Source: Leptospira sp. WS58.C1
GTDB lineage: Bacteria > Spirochaetota > Leptospiria > Leptospirales > Leptospiraceae
DNA: 64,000 nucleotides
Direction of reading: 5' to 3'
Assembly (NCBI RefSeq): GCF_040833995.1
Contig: NZ_CP162138.1
Coordinates: forward strand, 1 to 64,000
Position 1 is the stretch's first letter; every line of letters begins with the position of its first letter. The notes beneath the pieces were generated by a model. It ran no database searches and had not been told where the DNA came from. It worked only from the letters and a program-made list of their open reading frames with translations. This document shows, one piece after another, positions 17,171 through 25,069 of this stretch. Position numbers and translations under genes: made by a program.

Positions 17171-17296
17171 CTCGCTTTCTGAAATATTCGGGTCCAATAG
17201 CTGTTTCTTCCTTTAGAAAGGACTCATTTGGAAATTAATTTCTTTTCGTCCAATACTTTGGGGACTTTAGTGGTTTAACACTTTTTCGCTTTTGAA

Positions 17297-18262
17297 ATGT
17301 TATCTTTACATTTAAAAAAAATAATCCCGATCTTGTTGATCGTTTTTGCACCTATAGGTATTTTCCCGGTCACCGTACTTTTGAGAGAAGGCGGAAAGGT
17401 AAATGGGGAAATCATCACACAAAATCAACATTCGGTCCTTCTTCAAACAGAATCAGGAAAACGTAAAATAGATAAAGACCTGATCCTTAAAATCCTTTTC
17501 CAAGAAGTAAACGACGACGAAGAGGAGAAGATCCGTAAAGAGGAAGAGGACAAACTCGCAGCGGAAAAAAAGGAAGAAGAAGACAAAGAAGCCGCTCAGA
17601 GAAAATTAGAGGAAGAAAAACTAAAAGAAGAAGATCTGAAAAAACAAGCCGCAGCGGAAGAAGAAGCACGTCGACAGGAAGAACTTCGAAAACAAGAGGT
17701 AAAACGTCCTCTCAATGCACTCATGAGATCCGCCGTCGTTCCCGGTTGGGGACAATATTATACGGATAGAAAGTTCCAATCGCTCCTCTACCCTACCCTA
17801 TTCGCAGCCGCAGCCTTCGTAGCTTACGATAAGTTCAGAGTATACAGAACTTCCGTAAAAGAGTATGGCGATCTAGGAAATCCATACACGAAAGAAAGTC
17901 TGACACTTGCGGCTCTCGGTCAGGCACAAGCGGCCGCTACCCCTTCTTTATCCCCCATCGATGCATATTTAGCGAATCAATCCAGTCAAGTTCAGTTAAA
18001 AAGAGAAGAGGCTGACAAAAATTTCAGAGAGTATCAGGGCGCCTTATACGTGTTAGGTGGAATTTACCTAATTAACCTGATCGATTCTTATGTGTTTGCA
18101 AATTCTATCAAATCGGTAGTCCAGTTTTCAGACGGTCAAAGTAAGGGGATGGTAATATCCGCGATACCGGCAGGCGTCGGAGCGGGTAGCGGATTTTCCA
18201 GTAACGGGACCTACTCCGGAATGGAAACCAAATATACTATGGGTTACAGATTCGAATTCTGA
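17297..18262 (+). CDS. Unknown protein with coiled coil and DUF5683-like membrane domain
   Basis: 321 residues. The first 25 residues form a signal-like hydrophobic stretch (ILLIVFAPIGIFPV), then a short beta region (VLLREGGKVNGEIITQN). Residues about 75-135 are an extreme Glu/Lys/Ala coiled coil. The C-terminal half carries RSAVVPGWGQYYTDRKFQSLLYP, a DUF5683-type motif, followed by hydrophobic segments at about 165-180 and 250-270. It sits between hemN and the protoporphyrinogen oxidase gene on the same strand, but no heme-related motif is seen. Function unknown; an envelope role is likely. Confidence 0.7.
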   Translation: MLSLHLKKIIPILLIVFAPIGIFPVTVLLREGGKVNGEIITQNQHSVLLQTESGKRKIDKDLILKILFQEVNDDEEEKIRKEEEDKLAAEKKEEEDKEAAQRKLEEEKLKEEDLKKQAAAEEEARRQEELRKQEVKRPLNALMRSAVVPGWGQYYTDRKFQSLLYPTLFAAAAFVAYDKFRVYRTSVKEYGDLGNPYTKESLTLAALGQAQAAATPSLSPIDAYLANQSSQVQLKREEADKNFREYQGALYVLGGIYLINLIDSYVFANSIKSVVQFSDGQSKGMVISAIPAGVGAGSGFSSNGTYSGMETKYTMGYRFEF

Positions 18263-18275
18263 TCTTGATAAAAAC

Positions 18276-18297
18276 TTTTCCTCCTTTTGGAGGAAAA
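18276..18297 (+). terminator. Hairpin after the gene at 17297, probable terminator
   Basis: Nine-base perfect stem TTTTCCTCC / GGAGGAAAA with a TTTT loop, 13 bases after the stop. What follows (TCTAGGATTTTATTG) is T-rich but not a clean T-run, so efficiency is uncertain. It separates the upstream gene from the GTG-started oxidase at 18344. Confidence 0.5.
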
Positions 18298-18343
18298 TCT
18301 AGGATTTTATTGCCAATAGTTTCTATTCCATTACTTTGTATCC

Positions 18344-19648
18344 GTGGCGAAATGGGTTCCGGATCATATAGTAATCGGCGCTGGCTTTACAGGCCTTCTG
18401 CACGCATTCCTTTCCTTAGAGAAAGGTGAGTCCGTATTAGTGCTGGAAAAAAAAGAAAGTGCCGGCGGGTTGATCCGTTCTGTCCGCACGGAATACGGGA
18501 TTGTGGAAAGGGCAGCCAACGGTATTCTGAATTGTTGGGAGTTGGAAAACCTCTCTTCTCGATTGGGACTGGATATTTTATTCTCCAATCCTGCATCTAA
18601 AAAACGTTATATATTCTCGGACGGGAAGATGAAAAGAATGCCTCTTTCCGTTTTCGAAATAATCTCTCTGGCATTTTCCGTATTGACTGTCCCTTCCCAG
18701 CCCATCCCGGGAGAATCCATTTACAAATGGGGTAAAAGGGTCCTGGGCGAAAAAACGCTTAGCAAAGTGTTGGAACCTGCGTTAGGCGGAATTTACGCGG
18801 GCGATCTGGATGTAATGTCTGCGGAATTTGTGCTTGGAAAATTTCTTCCGGAGCAAGCTCCTCTTTGGAAAAACATTCTACATCTTCGAAATTCTAAAAA
18901 AGGAAAGCCGAAACTCCTTCCAGGAAGAAGGGGTACCGTAAGTTTTAGAGGAGGCATCGGGACTTTACTTGGAGCTTTGGAAGCAAGAGTGTCTTCCCAA
19001 GGAAAGATCAAATACAATCAGGACATCGCTAGCTTAAAAGAATTGAGAGCAACTTATCCTAAGTCCAAGATCACTATCGCAACGAATCTTGGCACCGCAT
19101 TGAAACTTTTAAAATCGGAATATAAAGAATTCAAATCCTACCAAGGAATGTTGGATACATTGCCTATCGTAAGCGTGACCCGTTTCGGAAAGGATTCCAT
19201 CTTAAACGGAAAAAAAGGATTCGGAGTCTTATTTCCGAAAGATCATAAAAGTTTTTCTTCCGAATTGGGGATCAGATGCAGAGGGATCTTATTCAACGAT
19301 TTTATATTCGCCGGTAGGACTTCCGAAGGGGTCCACTCCGAAACTTTTATCATGGGGGGAGCGGGAGACAGGGAAATTTCCTCCAAAACGGAAGAAGAGA
19401 TCATCTCCGTAGTGGAAGAGGACCGTAAAAAACTATTTTCCGAAAGCGGAGTTCCTTTGAATCATTATGTGACTGTTTGGAAAGATGCACTTCCTGTATA
19501 TGGGCCCCAACTTCACGCATTTAATCGGGACCTGGACAGAGTTCTTCCTCCCGAAGTCAGAGTGGAAGGGAATTTTAGGAGCGGGATCGGTCTGAAATCC
19601 ATTCTGGAACGGGCCTTCTCCCTTTATCATCCTGATCTTTACGCTTGA
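18344..19648 (+). CDS. hemG: Protoporphyrinogen oxidase, FAD type (HemG/HemY)
   Basis: Oxidises protoporphyrinogen IX to protoporphyrin IX. 434 residues. The FAD-binding beta-alpha-beta motif is HIVIGAGFTGLLHA (8-21), followed by VLVLEKKESAGGLIRS, typical of the amine-oxidase/HemY fold. LEPALGGIYAGDLDVMSA near residue 145 is a family signature, and the C-terminal FRSGIGLKSILERAF closes the FAD site. By fold this is HemY-like, although leptospiral copies are usually called HemG. The start is GTG; TTGCCA (18310) and TACTTT (18332) could place transcription near the GTG itself. Confidence 0.88.
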   Translation: MAKWVPDHIVIGAGFTGLLHAFLSLEKGESVLVLEKKESAGGLIRSVRTEYGIVERAANGILNCWELENLSSRLGLDILFSNPASKKRYIFSDGKMKRMPLSVFEIISLAFSVLTVPSQPIPGESIYKWGKRVLGEKTLSKVLEPALGGIYAGDLDVMSAEFVLGKFLPEQAPLWKNILHLRNSKKGKPKLLPGRRGTVSFRGGIGTLLGALEARVSSQGKIKYNQDIASLKELRATYPKSKITIATNLGTALKLLKSEYKEFKSYQGMLDTLPIVSVTRFGKDSILNGKKGFGVLFPKDHKSFSSELGIRCRGILFNDFIFAGRTSEGVHSETFIMGGAGDREISSKTEEEIISVVEEDRKKLFSESGVPLNHYVTVWKDALPVYGPQLHAFNRDLDRVLPPEVRVEGNFRSGIGLKSILERAFSLYHPDLYA

Positions 19649-19654
19649 TCCGCC

Positions 19655-20071
19655 TTAGTGTGCGAATTTATTTATTAGAATTCCTTTAAGCTCTTCTAGA
19701 TCCTTTTTGATCCAGTCGGAATCCTCTTCGAATTTTTCGGGAGTCATACCTTCCGTTTGGAATAATGTAAAGATCAGCTCACTCCCTTCTCCGTTCTCAA
19801 TGATCCTTAGAGGATTATAGGAAATATTTTCAGGACTAAAGATCACATAATGATCCAAGACCCCATACGGGTTTTTGTCCGTAAATTTTGCGGTGAGTAG
19901 TCCCATGGGGGAATCGATAGACCATTCTCCATTTCCTAATGGGGAAATGGATTTACATAAGCCGGAGGCCCATTCCGGGAAATTTTTAGGTTCGGAGAGA
20001 TATTCGTAAGCGACCTTTTGGGCGACGGGGATAGTAACGCTAATATGTTTTGTATTCTTTGTCTTGGACAT
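19655..20071 (-). CDS. SRPBCC-family protein
   Basis: 138-residue START/AHSA1-like protein. HISVTIPVAQKVAYEYLSEPKNFPEWASG near the N-terminus is the typical opening strand, helix and tryptophan of the SRPBCC fold, and the long C-terminal helix (WIKKDLEELKGILINK) fits. The frame extends to 20137, but the ATG at 20071 lies four bases after the sigma-factor stop and gives the usual domain start. It is the third gene of a run with YCII and sigma genes. Ligand unknown; proteins of this fold often accompany ECF42-type loci. Confidence 0.8.
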   Translation of the reverse strand: MSKTKNTKHISVTIPVAQKVAYEYLSEPKNFPEWASGLCKSISPLGNGEWSIDSPMGLLTAKFTDKNPYGVLDHYVIFSPENISYNPLRIIENGEGSELIFTLFQTEGMTPEKFEEDSDWIKKDLEELKGILINKFAH

Positions 20072-20075
20072 TTGT

Positions 20076-21308
20076 TTACTTTGAAAGTCGATCGATCTTT
20101 TTCTGGATACTACTTTTATCGTGAGATGTTTTTGCAAGCGAAAGCGCTTTACGAAAATTTTCTTCCGACTTGGATCTATCTATATCTAAATACAATTCTC
20201 CTAAAAGAGCAAAATAAAAATGATTATCCGTTAGGTTTAATTTTTCTGCTTCGATGATCGCTTCTTCTTTACTATTTGCTTTAGAAAGTGCGTATGTTCT
20301 ATTTAAAGCGGCAATCGGAGAATATTGTAGCTGAAGTAGGCGATTGTATAATTGTAAAATATTTTCCCATTTTTCTTTGGTATCTTCCTTTTGAGTATGC
20401 CAGTACGCAATTCCTGCTTCCAGATGATATTTGGTGAGCATGGTCCCGCTTGCTGCTTTGTTTAGGAAAATTTCTCCCTTCGCAATTAGATCATAATTCC
20501 AAAGGTTTGTGTCCTGGTCTTGGTAAAGGATCTGTTCTCCTTTTTCATCTTGCCTTGCTTCGAATCTGGAAGTGTGAAAACACATCAATGCAAGAAGTGC
20601 GTACACTTGGGGTTTGTCTGTGACCGTATTCTCCACTAGCATGCTGCAAAGACGGATCGCTTCTAAACAAAGATCTTTTCGTAACGTTTTGTTTTGGCTG
20701 ATGGAATGATACCCTTCATTGAATAATAAATAGATCGTAGAAAGTACCGAGCCTAACCTGCCTTCTATCTCCTCCGATTCCGGAAGTTCGATCCGGATCT
20801 TTTCTTCTCTTAATTTTTCTTTCGCTCTGAATAGCCTCTTATTGATCGTTTCTTTATTGGTCAAGAATGCATCTGAGATCTCTTCTATCCCGAAACCGCA
20901 TAAGATCCTAAGAGAAAGTCCAACTTGCGCCTCCGGGGAGATGGAGGGATGGCAGATTGTAAACATCATTCTGAGTTGGCTATCGTATATATTTTCCGGA
21001 GAAAGATCTATCTCGGGCTCGAAAGATTCCGATTGTGATTTAGTGAGTTCAGGGAGGATCTTATTTTGAAATACAGAATTTCTTTGCAGATAATTTTTGG
21101 CCTTATTTTTTGCCACTGCATATAACCAAGCGGTTGGGTTTTGTGGGTTACCTTTGACCCCCCAGGTCTCGGTCGCGGTTAAGAAGGTCTCGCTTGCTAT
21201 CTCTTCCGCAATTTCTAATCTTTCGAAACCTATATGTTTGCAAAGAACGGAGACAATTTTAGCATATTCGTTCCTGAATAGATGAGGCAATATCTCCGGG
21301 CTTTGCAT
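20076..21308 (-). CDS. ECF sigma factor of the ECF42 type with C-terminal extension
   Basis: About 410 residues. Residues 5-75 are sigma region 2 (EYAKIVSVLCKHIGFERLEIAEEIASETFLTA in pieces, then NPTAWLYAVAKNKAKNYL), and about 115-170 region 4 (LRILCGFGIEEISDAFLTNKETINKRLFRAKEKLR). The remaining 230 residues form a helical, TPR-like/DUF6596 extension (YLLFNEGYHS, LMCFHTSRF, ALNRTYALSKANSKEEAI). In ECF42 proteins this extension is needed for activity and replaces an anti-sigma factor. No anti-sigma gene is seen here. The frame extends to TTG 21323; I use the ATG 21308. Confidence 0.87.
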   Translation of the reverse strand: MQSPEILPHLFRNEYAKIVSVLCKHIGFERLEIAEEIASETFLTATETWGVKGNPQNPTAWLYAVAKNKAKNYLQRNSVFQNKILPELTKSQSESFEPEIDLSPENIYDSQLRMMFTICHPSISPEAQVGLSLRILCGFGIEEISDAFLTNKETINKRLFRAKEKLREEKIRIELPESEEIEGRLGSVLSTIYLLFNEGYHSISQNKTLRKDLCLEAIRLCSMLVENTVTDKPQVYALLALMCFHTSRFEARQDEKGEQILYQDQDTNLWNYDLIAKGEIFLNKAASGTMLTKYHLEAGIAYWHTQKEDTKEKWENILQLYNRLLQLQYSPIAALNRTYALSKANSKEEAIIEAEKLNLTDNHFYFALLGELYLDIDRSKSEENFRKALSLAKTSHDKSSIQKKIDRLSK

Positions 21309-21333
21309 AAGACTCGTGCGCAATCAGTGTCGG

Positions 21334-21690
21334 TTAACGTGTATTGTCCACACCCACGATCTTTCTTACTTCCACACTATTTCCGGGTCCGTTCAGAATT
21401 GGACATGCCTTGGCTATATCCGCCGCCTCTTCGAAATTTTCGGCTTTGATCGTGATAAATCCTGCTATGGATTCTTTTGTTTCGGCGAATGGTCCGTCAG
21501 TAATGATCTGTCCGGATTTGATAACTTTTCCTTCCGTGGATAGACCTGTGCCGCCTACGAATTTGTTTTGAGCGGCAATTCCCCCCACCCAGTCCTGGTA
21601 CATTTTCATATACACTTGCATTTGTTCCGGAGACGGTTGCGCCTCTTTCGTGAGTAGATCCAGCCGCATTAAGATCAGGTATTCGTCCAT
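21334..21690 (-). CDS. YCII/DGPF-domain protein
   Basis: 118 residues with the DGPF motif (IITDGPFAETKES near residue 63) that names the family accompanying ECF42 sigma factors. It opens with YLILMRLD and ends with VEVRKIV, typical of the YCII ferredoxin-like fold. The Shine-Dalgarno AGGAG is five to six bases before the ATG and is the best in this run. The gene is immediately upstream of the sigma factor in the same orientation. DGPF proteins are thought to be targets or partners of ECF42; biochemical activity is unknown. Confidence 0.88.
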   Translation of the reverse strand: MDEYLILMRLDLLTKEAQPSPEQMQVYMKMYQDWVGGIAAQNKFVGGTGLSTEGKVIKSGQIITDGPFAETKESIAGFITIKAENFEEAADIAKACPILNGPGNSVEVRKIVGVDNTR

Positions 21691-21757
21691 ATTTCTCTCC
21701 TATGGAAGTAGATTTTATTTCTAGATCAATTGAGTTTAGAGAAATTGGACAAGGGAT

Positions 21758-22864
21758 TTAAGAAAAACAATCGCAAGCTACTTTTTCCTTCTTAGGATCC
21801 CATCCGCCGGAAGCCTTACAAAGGCAACTCAAGTGCCCGACTTTTTGCGCGGAATATTTAGCTTCGAATACGAATTTTGCGAGCGCCTCCAAGAATGCAG
21901 GATAAATCCCTGGTGCCGGTATTCTATAATAATCGGAGATCCCATTTTGAAAAGCATGGTCTCGGATCTGGACTCCGATCTCTTCTAATGTTTCCAGATG
22001 ATCGCTGATAAAACTGATCGGATAGACTGCGATCCTTTTTATACCTTTTTGTCCTAACTCTTGGATCTTATCCAAGGTGTTAGGAGTGGTCCATTTGCTC
22101 GGCCCTACCCTACTCTGGTACGATAAATGAATTTGTCCTTGGTAACCTTTTTCTCTTAAGAGAGAAGTGAGTGCTTGTACATTCTTTTCGATCTCTTTTG
22201 TATATACATCGCCTTTTTTAATTAAACGAAGGGGGATCCCATGCGCGCTAAATACGATGTCCAAGTTTTGCCAGTCGGGGATCTGTTCTTGTTTTATATG
22301 TAAAAAATCTTTTTCCGGAAGTTTACCTTGGAAAAAATCCAAGATCAAGTCTCTGATGGATTCTAAATATTCTTTTCTGTCGGAGAATGGCCTGACCCAA
22401 AGCGGATTGGATGCAGGGCAATATCCTAATTGTTTTTCCAATAGCATGGCTGTGGATAGTACTGTTGATCTGGAAAAATGAGGGTATAAGGGCAGAAGTA
22501 CCACTCCTTCTTTCGGATCGGTCCATTCGGAAGGGAGTTCTCTGATGTCCGGATACCCGCAGCACATTGCAGTTTTGATTTCCCATTTTTCTCCGGATTC
22601 TTCTAAAAGTTTTTTTAAACCTTCCGCTTGTTTTTCCGTTTCGGAAACAAGAGGGGAGCCTCCTCCGAATCCCATAGAAGCGTAAGTCTCTTCTACTTTT
22701 TTTGCTCTTTTTTCGGCGATCTTTCCGGCAAGTCTGATCCTGAAAAATTCAGGGAGCGGGAGATCGAATACCAATGGATCTTCGAAAAGATCTTTTAAAA
22801 ATTTCGGGATTTCTGCAGCATTTCTTGGTCCCCCCAAGTTGATCAGAAGTAGTTTGTTTTTCAT
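21758..22864 (-). CDS. hemH: Ferrochelatase with a C-terminal CxC-x14-CxC tail
   Basis: Inserts ferrous iron into protoporphyrin IX. 368 residues. The N-terminal LLLINLGGPRNAAEIPKFL, MGFGGGSPLVSET near residue 66, FSAHGIPLRLIKKGD near 209 with the catalytic His, and YQSRVGPSKWTTPNT near 249 are all family hallmarks. The last 25 residues add C-x-C, 14 residues, C-x-C (LSCLCK ... ACDCFS), which could hold a metal or an Fe-S cluster as some bacterial ferrochelatases do. It overlaps the upstream outer-membrane gene by four bases (ATGA). It lies outside the main hem operon and on the other strand. Confidence 0.95.
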   Translation of the reverse strand: MKNKLLLINLGGPRNAAEIPKFLKDLFEDPLVFDLPLPEFFRIRLAGKIAEKRAKKVEETYASMGFGGGSPLVSETEKQAEGLKKLLEESGEKWEIKTAMCCGYPDIRELPSEWTDPKEGVVLLPLYPHFSRSTVLSTAMLLEKQLGYCPASNPLWVRPFSDRKEYLESIRDLILDFFQGKLPEKDFLHIKQEQIPDWQNLDIVFSAHGIPLRLIKKGDVYTKEIEKNVQALTSLLREKGYQGQIHLSYQSRVGPSKWTTPNTLDKIQELGQKGIKRIAVYPISFISDHLETLEEIGVQIRDHAFQNGISDYYRIPAPGIYPAFLEALAKFVFEAKYSAQKVGHLSCLCKASGGWDPKKEKVACDCFS

Positions 22865-23955
22865 AAAAAGTGGCTAACCTGTAATTCGACTGAGAACTGT
22901 TTTGTGCTCAGGTAGTTTCTGTATCTTCCCGAATAATTGGACAATATATCGTCTCTACTTAAACCTCCGAAAGTCTGGAAACTTCCTTCTCCATACAATC
23001 TGTGTTCCGTTAATTTTATAAAAAATAGCCAAGAAGGCATAATATACCCTGCGCCTAAATGCGTTTCTAGTCCATAGCCTGACGTATCCCCGATGAAGTT
23101 TAAATTTCTTTGATAATGATAGTCCCTGAAATGTGAATACCAAACATTTCCGGAAATACTTGCTTCCAACATCCAAGTCCCATCGGAATATCTGTAACCG
23201 AATCCGAAAGGAATTTCCCAGGTGGAAATGGAGTAGCTGAGTCCTATTCCGATCGGACCATACGTCACAGGTGAGGTGGCGATCCATTGTATCACGTCGT
23301 ATAGATAATATTTATAGTACGTATAATACGCCCCACCTGTGAGATAAAGACCGGAGCCCGGTTTTCTGGGATCGGGGTTTGCGCCGCCGAAATATTTTCT
23401 GGCAAGGAAACCGATCCTATCGTCTTTCATTTTTAGTTTTCCTCTTCCGTCCGCAAAGTTTTGCGTCCCTGTGAACGTATACGGAGTATCGTAAAAACTT
23501 AGGTTTTGAAAATCGATCTTGTTCCCATTTTCACGGCTCACACTTCCCAAAAAGAAGTCCTCGTCCTTTCCTTCTCCCGTCCTCTTGTTCTTAAATGTAG
23601 TTCTGTATTCTAGATTGATCTCCCATGTCTCCCACCAATGTTTTAAACCTATACCTCCGTATTCGAACTCTCTATTATAGGTGATCCTGGATCCGGCTTT
23701 CAGGCCAGAAAGGTTTGGATACTTTGTGCCGGATTCGAAAATATGTTGCCCTCCATTTTCTCCATAGATCCCTGTGATGGAACTTCGGATCATCCATTCG
23801 GATAGAATTGCCTGGAATTTCGTTTGAGAAGTCCCCTCTATCGGGATTTTTGTTTCGGATTTTATCTCTTTAGGAGATTCGGGCTCGTCGGCAAGTAGCG
23901 CCGTCGTGGCAAACAGGCAGAATAATGTGGCTATAATTCGAATTTGAATTTTCAT
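22861..23955 (-). CDS. Predicted outer-membrane beta-barrel protein
   Basis: 364 residues with a signal peptide (about 1-22, LFCLFATTALLADE). The mature part is rich in alternating aromatic strands (YYTYYKYYLYDVIQW, WEIPFGFGYRYSDGTW, WLFFIKLTEHRLYG), and the final strand FSVELQVSHFL ends in a hydrophobic residue, typical of BAM-inserted barrels. I do not recognise a named family. Its stop overlaps the hemH start, so the two are translationally coupled. A role in porphyrin or iron traffic is possible but rests only on that coupling. Confidence 0.75.
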   Translation of the reverse strand: MKIQIRIIATLFCLFATTALLADEPESPKEIKSETKIPIEGTSQTKFQAILSEWMIRSSITGIYGENGGQHIFESGTKYPNLSGLKAGSRITYNREFEYGGIGLKHWWETWEINLEYRTTFKNKRTGEGKDEDFFLGSVSRENGNKIDFQNLSFYDTPYTFTGTQNFADGRGKLKMKDDRIGFLARKYFGGANPDPRKPGSGLYLTGGAYYTYYKYYLYDVIQWIATSPVTYGPIGIGLSYSISTWEIPFGFGYRYSDGTWMLEASISGNVWYSHFRDYHYQRNLNFIGDTSGYGLETHLGAGYIMPSWLFFIKLTEHRLYGEGSFQTFGGLSRDDILSNYSGRYRNYLSTKQFSVELQVSHFL

Positions 23956-23969
23956 TTCGTCCTAAAACA

Positions 23970-23990
23970 GGGGTGAAATGATTTCATCCC
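23970..23990. promoter_or_regulatory. Candidate parS site (left) of the second parAB locus
   Basis: GGGGTGAAA-TGA-TTTCATCCC, a 21-base near-perfect palindrome with one mismatched pair. It lies 152 bases before parA2 and shares 19 of 21 bases with the perfect palindrome at 25624-25644 in parB2. Paired palindromes on either side of a parAB operon are the expected look of a centromere. Confidence 0.65.
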
Positions 23991-24067
23991 TAGCGGAATT
24001 CCTTTTCCGAGAAGAAACCTTAGCATTCTCCCCTCCCCTATCGTTTCAATTCGGTTTTTTCGCACTT

Positions 24068-24098
24068 AAACCTATATGAGACATAGGTTTTCTTGACA
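24068..24098 (+). promoter_or_regulatory. Inverted repeat and -35 box upstream of parA2
   Basis: Perfect 8-base arms AAACCTAT (24068-24075) and ATAGGTTT (24083-24090) with a 7-base spacer. TTGACA, a perfect -35, follows immediately at 24093-24098. No good -10 is seen at normal spacing. It could be an operator for autoregulation by ParA or ParB, or a terminator ending in TTTTCTT. Confidence 0.4.
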
Positions 24099-24142
24099 AA
24101 TTCGGTCTAGCCCCTGATCTATTAACAGGGTCAAGGTCTGAA

Positions 24143-25069
24143 GTGAAAGCCAAAGTTTTAAGTGTGGAAGAAGTCCTCTCCGAATACGTTTTAAGTTCGG
24201 AAGATGAGTTCCTGGAGAAGGCCGAAAAATGGTCCCTGCCCAAAGACAATAAGGGCAAGTATAAGACTGAGGTTTTGGATAAGTACTTCTCCAAAAAAAT
24301 AAAACATTCCTACGAATCGGTCATTATTGCGGTTTCTAATCAAAAAGGTGGAGAAGGTAAAACCACGGTTTCTATCTGTCTTGCGGAGGCGTTGGCAAAA
24401 TCGGGTAAAAAAGTTTTACTCTTGGACTGGGATGCTCAGGCGAATATCACTCAGTTGTACGTGGGCCAAGCGGACAAATCCGTCTTTCATACTCTCGGGT
24501 ATAAGGGAGAATCCAAAGTAGACGTTTCCGAAATTATCGTAAATCTTGCTCCGGGTTTGGATTTGGTCCCTTCTTCCATTCATTTGGCAAATTTTACTAC
24601 TCCATACGAGAGAGACGACTTCGACCTTTTGAAAGAAGCTTTGTTGCCGATCCGTTCTTCTTATGAATATATTATAATAGATTGTCCTCCGTCTCTCGGC
24701 TTAATCCTTGAGAATGCCTTAATTGCTGCGGACCTTGTTTTGGTCCCGATCCAGACTCGTGCATTTAGTGTGCAGGGCCTAAAAGATCTTCACGGGACGA
24801 TTGAAAAGATCCGAAAAAAAGCAAATCCTGGTCTTGGACTTTTGGGCGCTGTATTGAATCAGTATGAGGACTCAAGAGCACTTTCGGGGCTAGCGGAAAC
24901 TGTCCGGAAATACTTTCCGGTATTTGATTCAGTGGTGTATAGAAGGGAAGCAATCCCTCAGTCCCAAGCAAAACGGAAACTTTTATCCGAATATGATCCC
25001 AAGGCGATGCAGATGTTTTCCACCTTGGCGGAAGAAGTGATGAGGAGAGCGAATGGCAAAAAGAGCTGA
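24143..25069 (+). CDS. parA: ParA-family partition ATPase (second locus), extended N-terminus
   Basis: 308 residues. The ATPase core starts near residue 60; Walker A NQKGGEGKTT is at 66-75, A' is DWDAQANITQL and Walker B IIDCPPSLGLI. The roughly 60-residue N-terminal extension (SVEEVLSEYVLSSEDEFLEKAEKW) is short for the classic DNA-binding helix-turn-helix of type Ia ParA. Start is GTG. Like ParA1, the Walker A has Glu where most ParAs have Val. It overlaps parB2 by 17 bases, the same overlap length as in the first parAB pair. Confidence 0.94.
   Translation: MKAKVLSVEEVLSEYVLSSEDEFLEKAEKWSLPKDNKGKYKTEVLDKYFSKKIKHSYESVIIAVSNQKGGEGKTTVSICLAEALAKSGKKVLLLDWDAQANITQLYVGQADKSVFHTLGYKGESKVDVSEIIVNLAPGLDLVPSSIHLANFTTPYERDDFDLLKEALLPIRSSYEYIIIDCPPSLGLILENALIAADLVLVPIQTRAFSVQGLKDLHGTIEKIRKKANPGLGLLGAVLNQYEDSRALSGLAETVRKYFPVFDSVVYRREAIPQSQAKRKLLSEYDPKAMQMFSTLAEEVMRRANGKKS

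Noticed and set aside
20018..20257. Plus-strand frame across the SRPBCC/sigma junction
   Set aside because: Shadow of two well supported minus-strand genes.
1868..24085. Shared ATGAGACATA before rep (1868-1877) and before parA2 (24076-24085)
   Set aside because: A single 10-base match between two regions of this size can arise by chance; not enough to claim a common operator.
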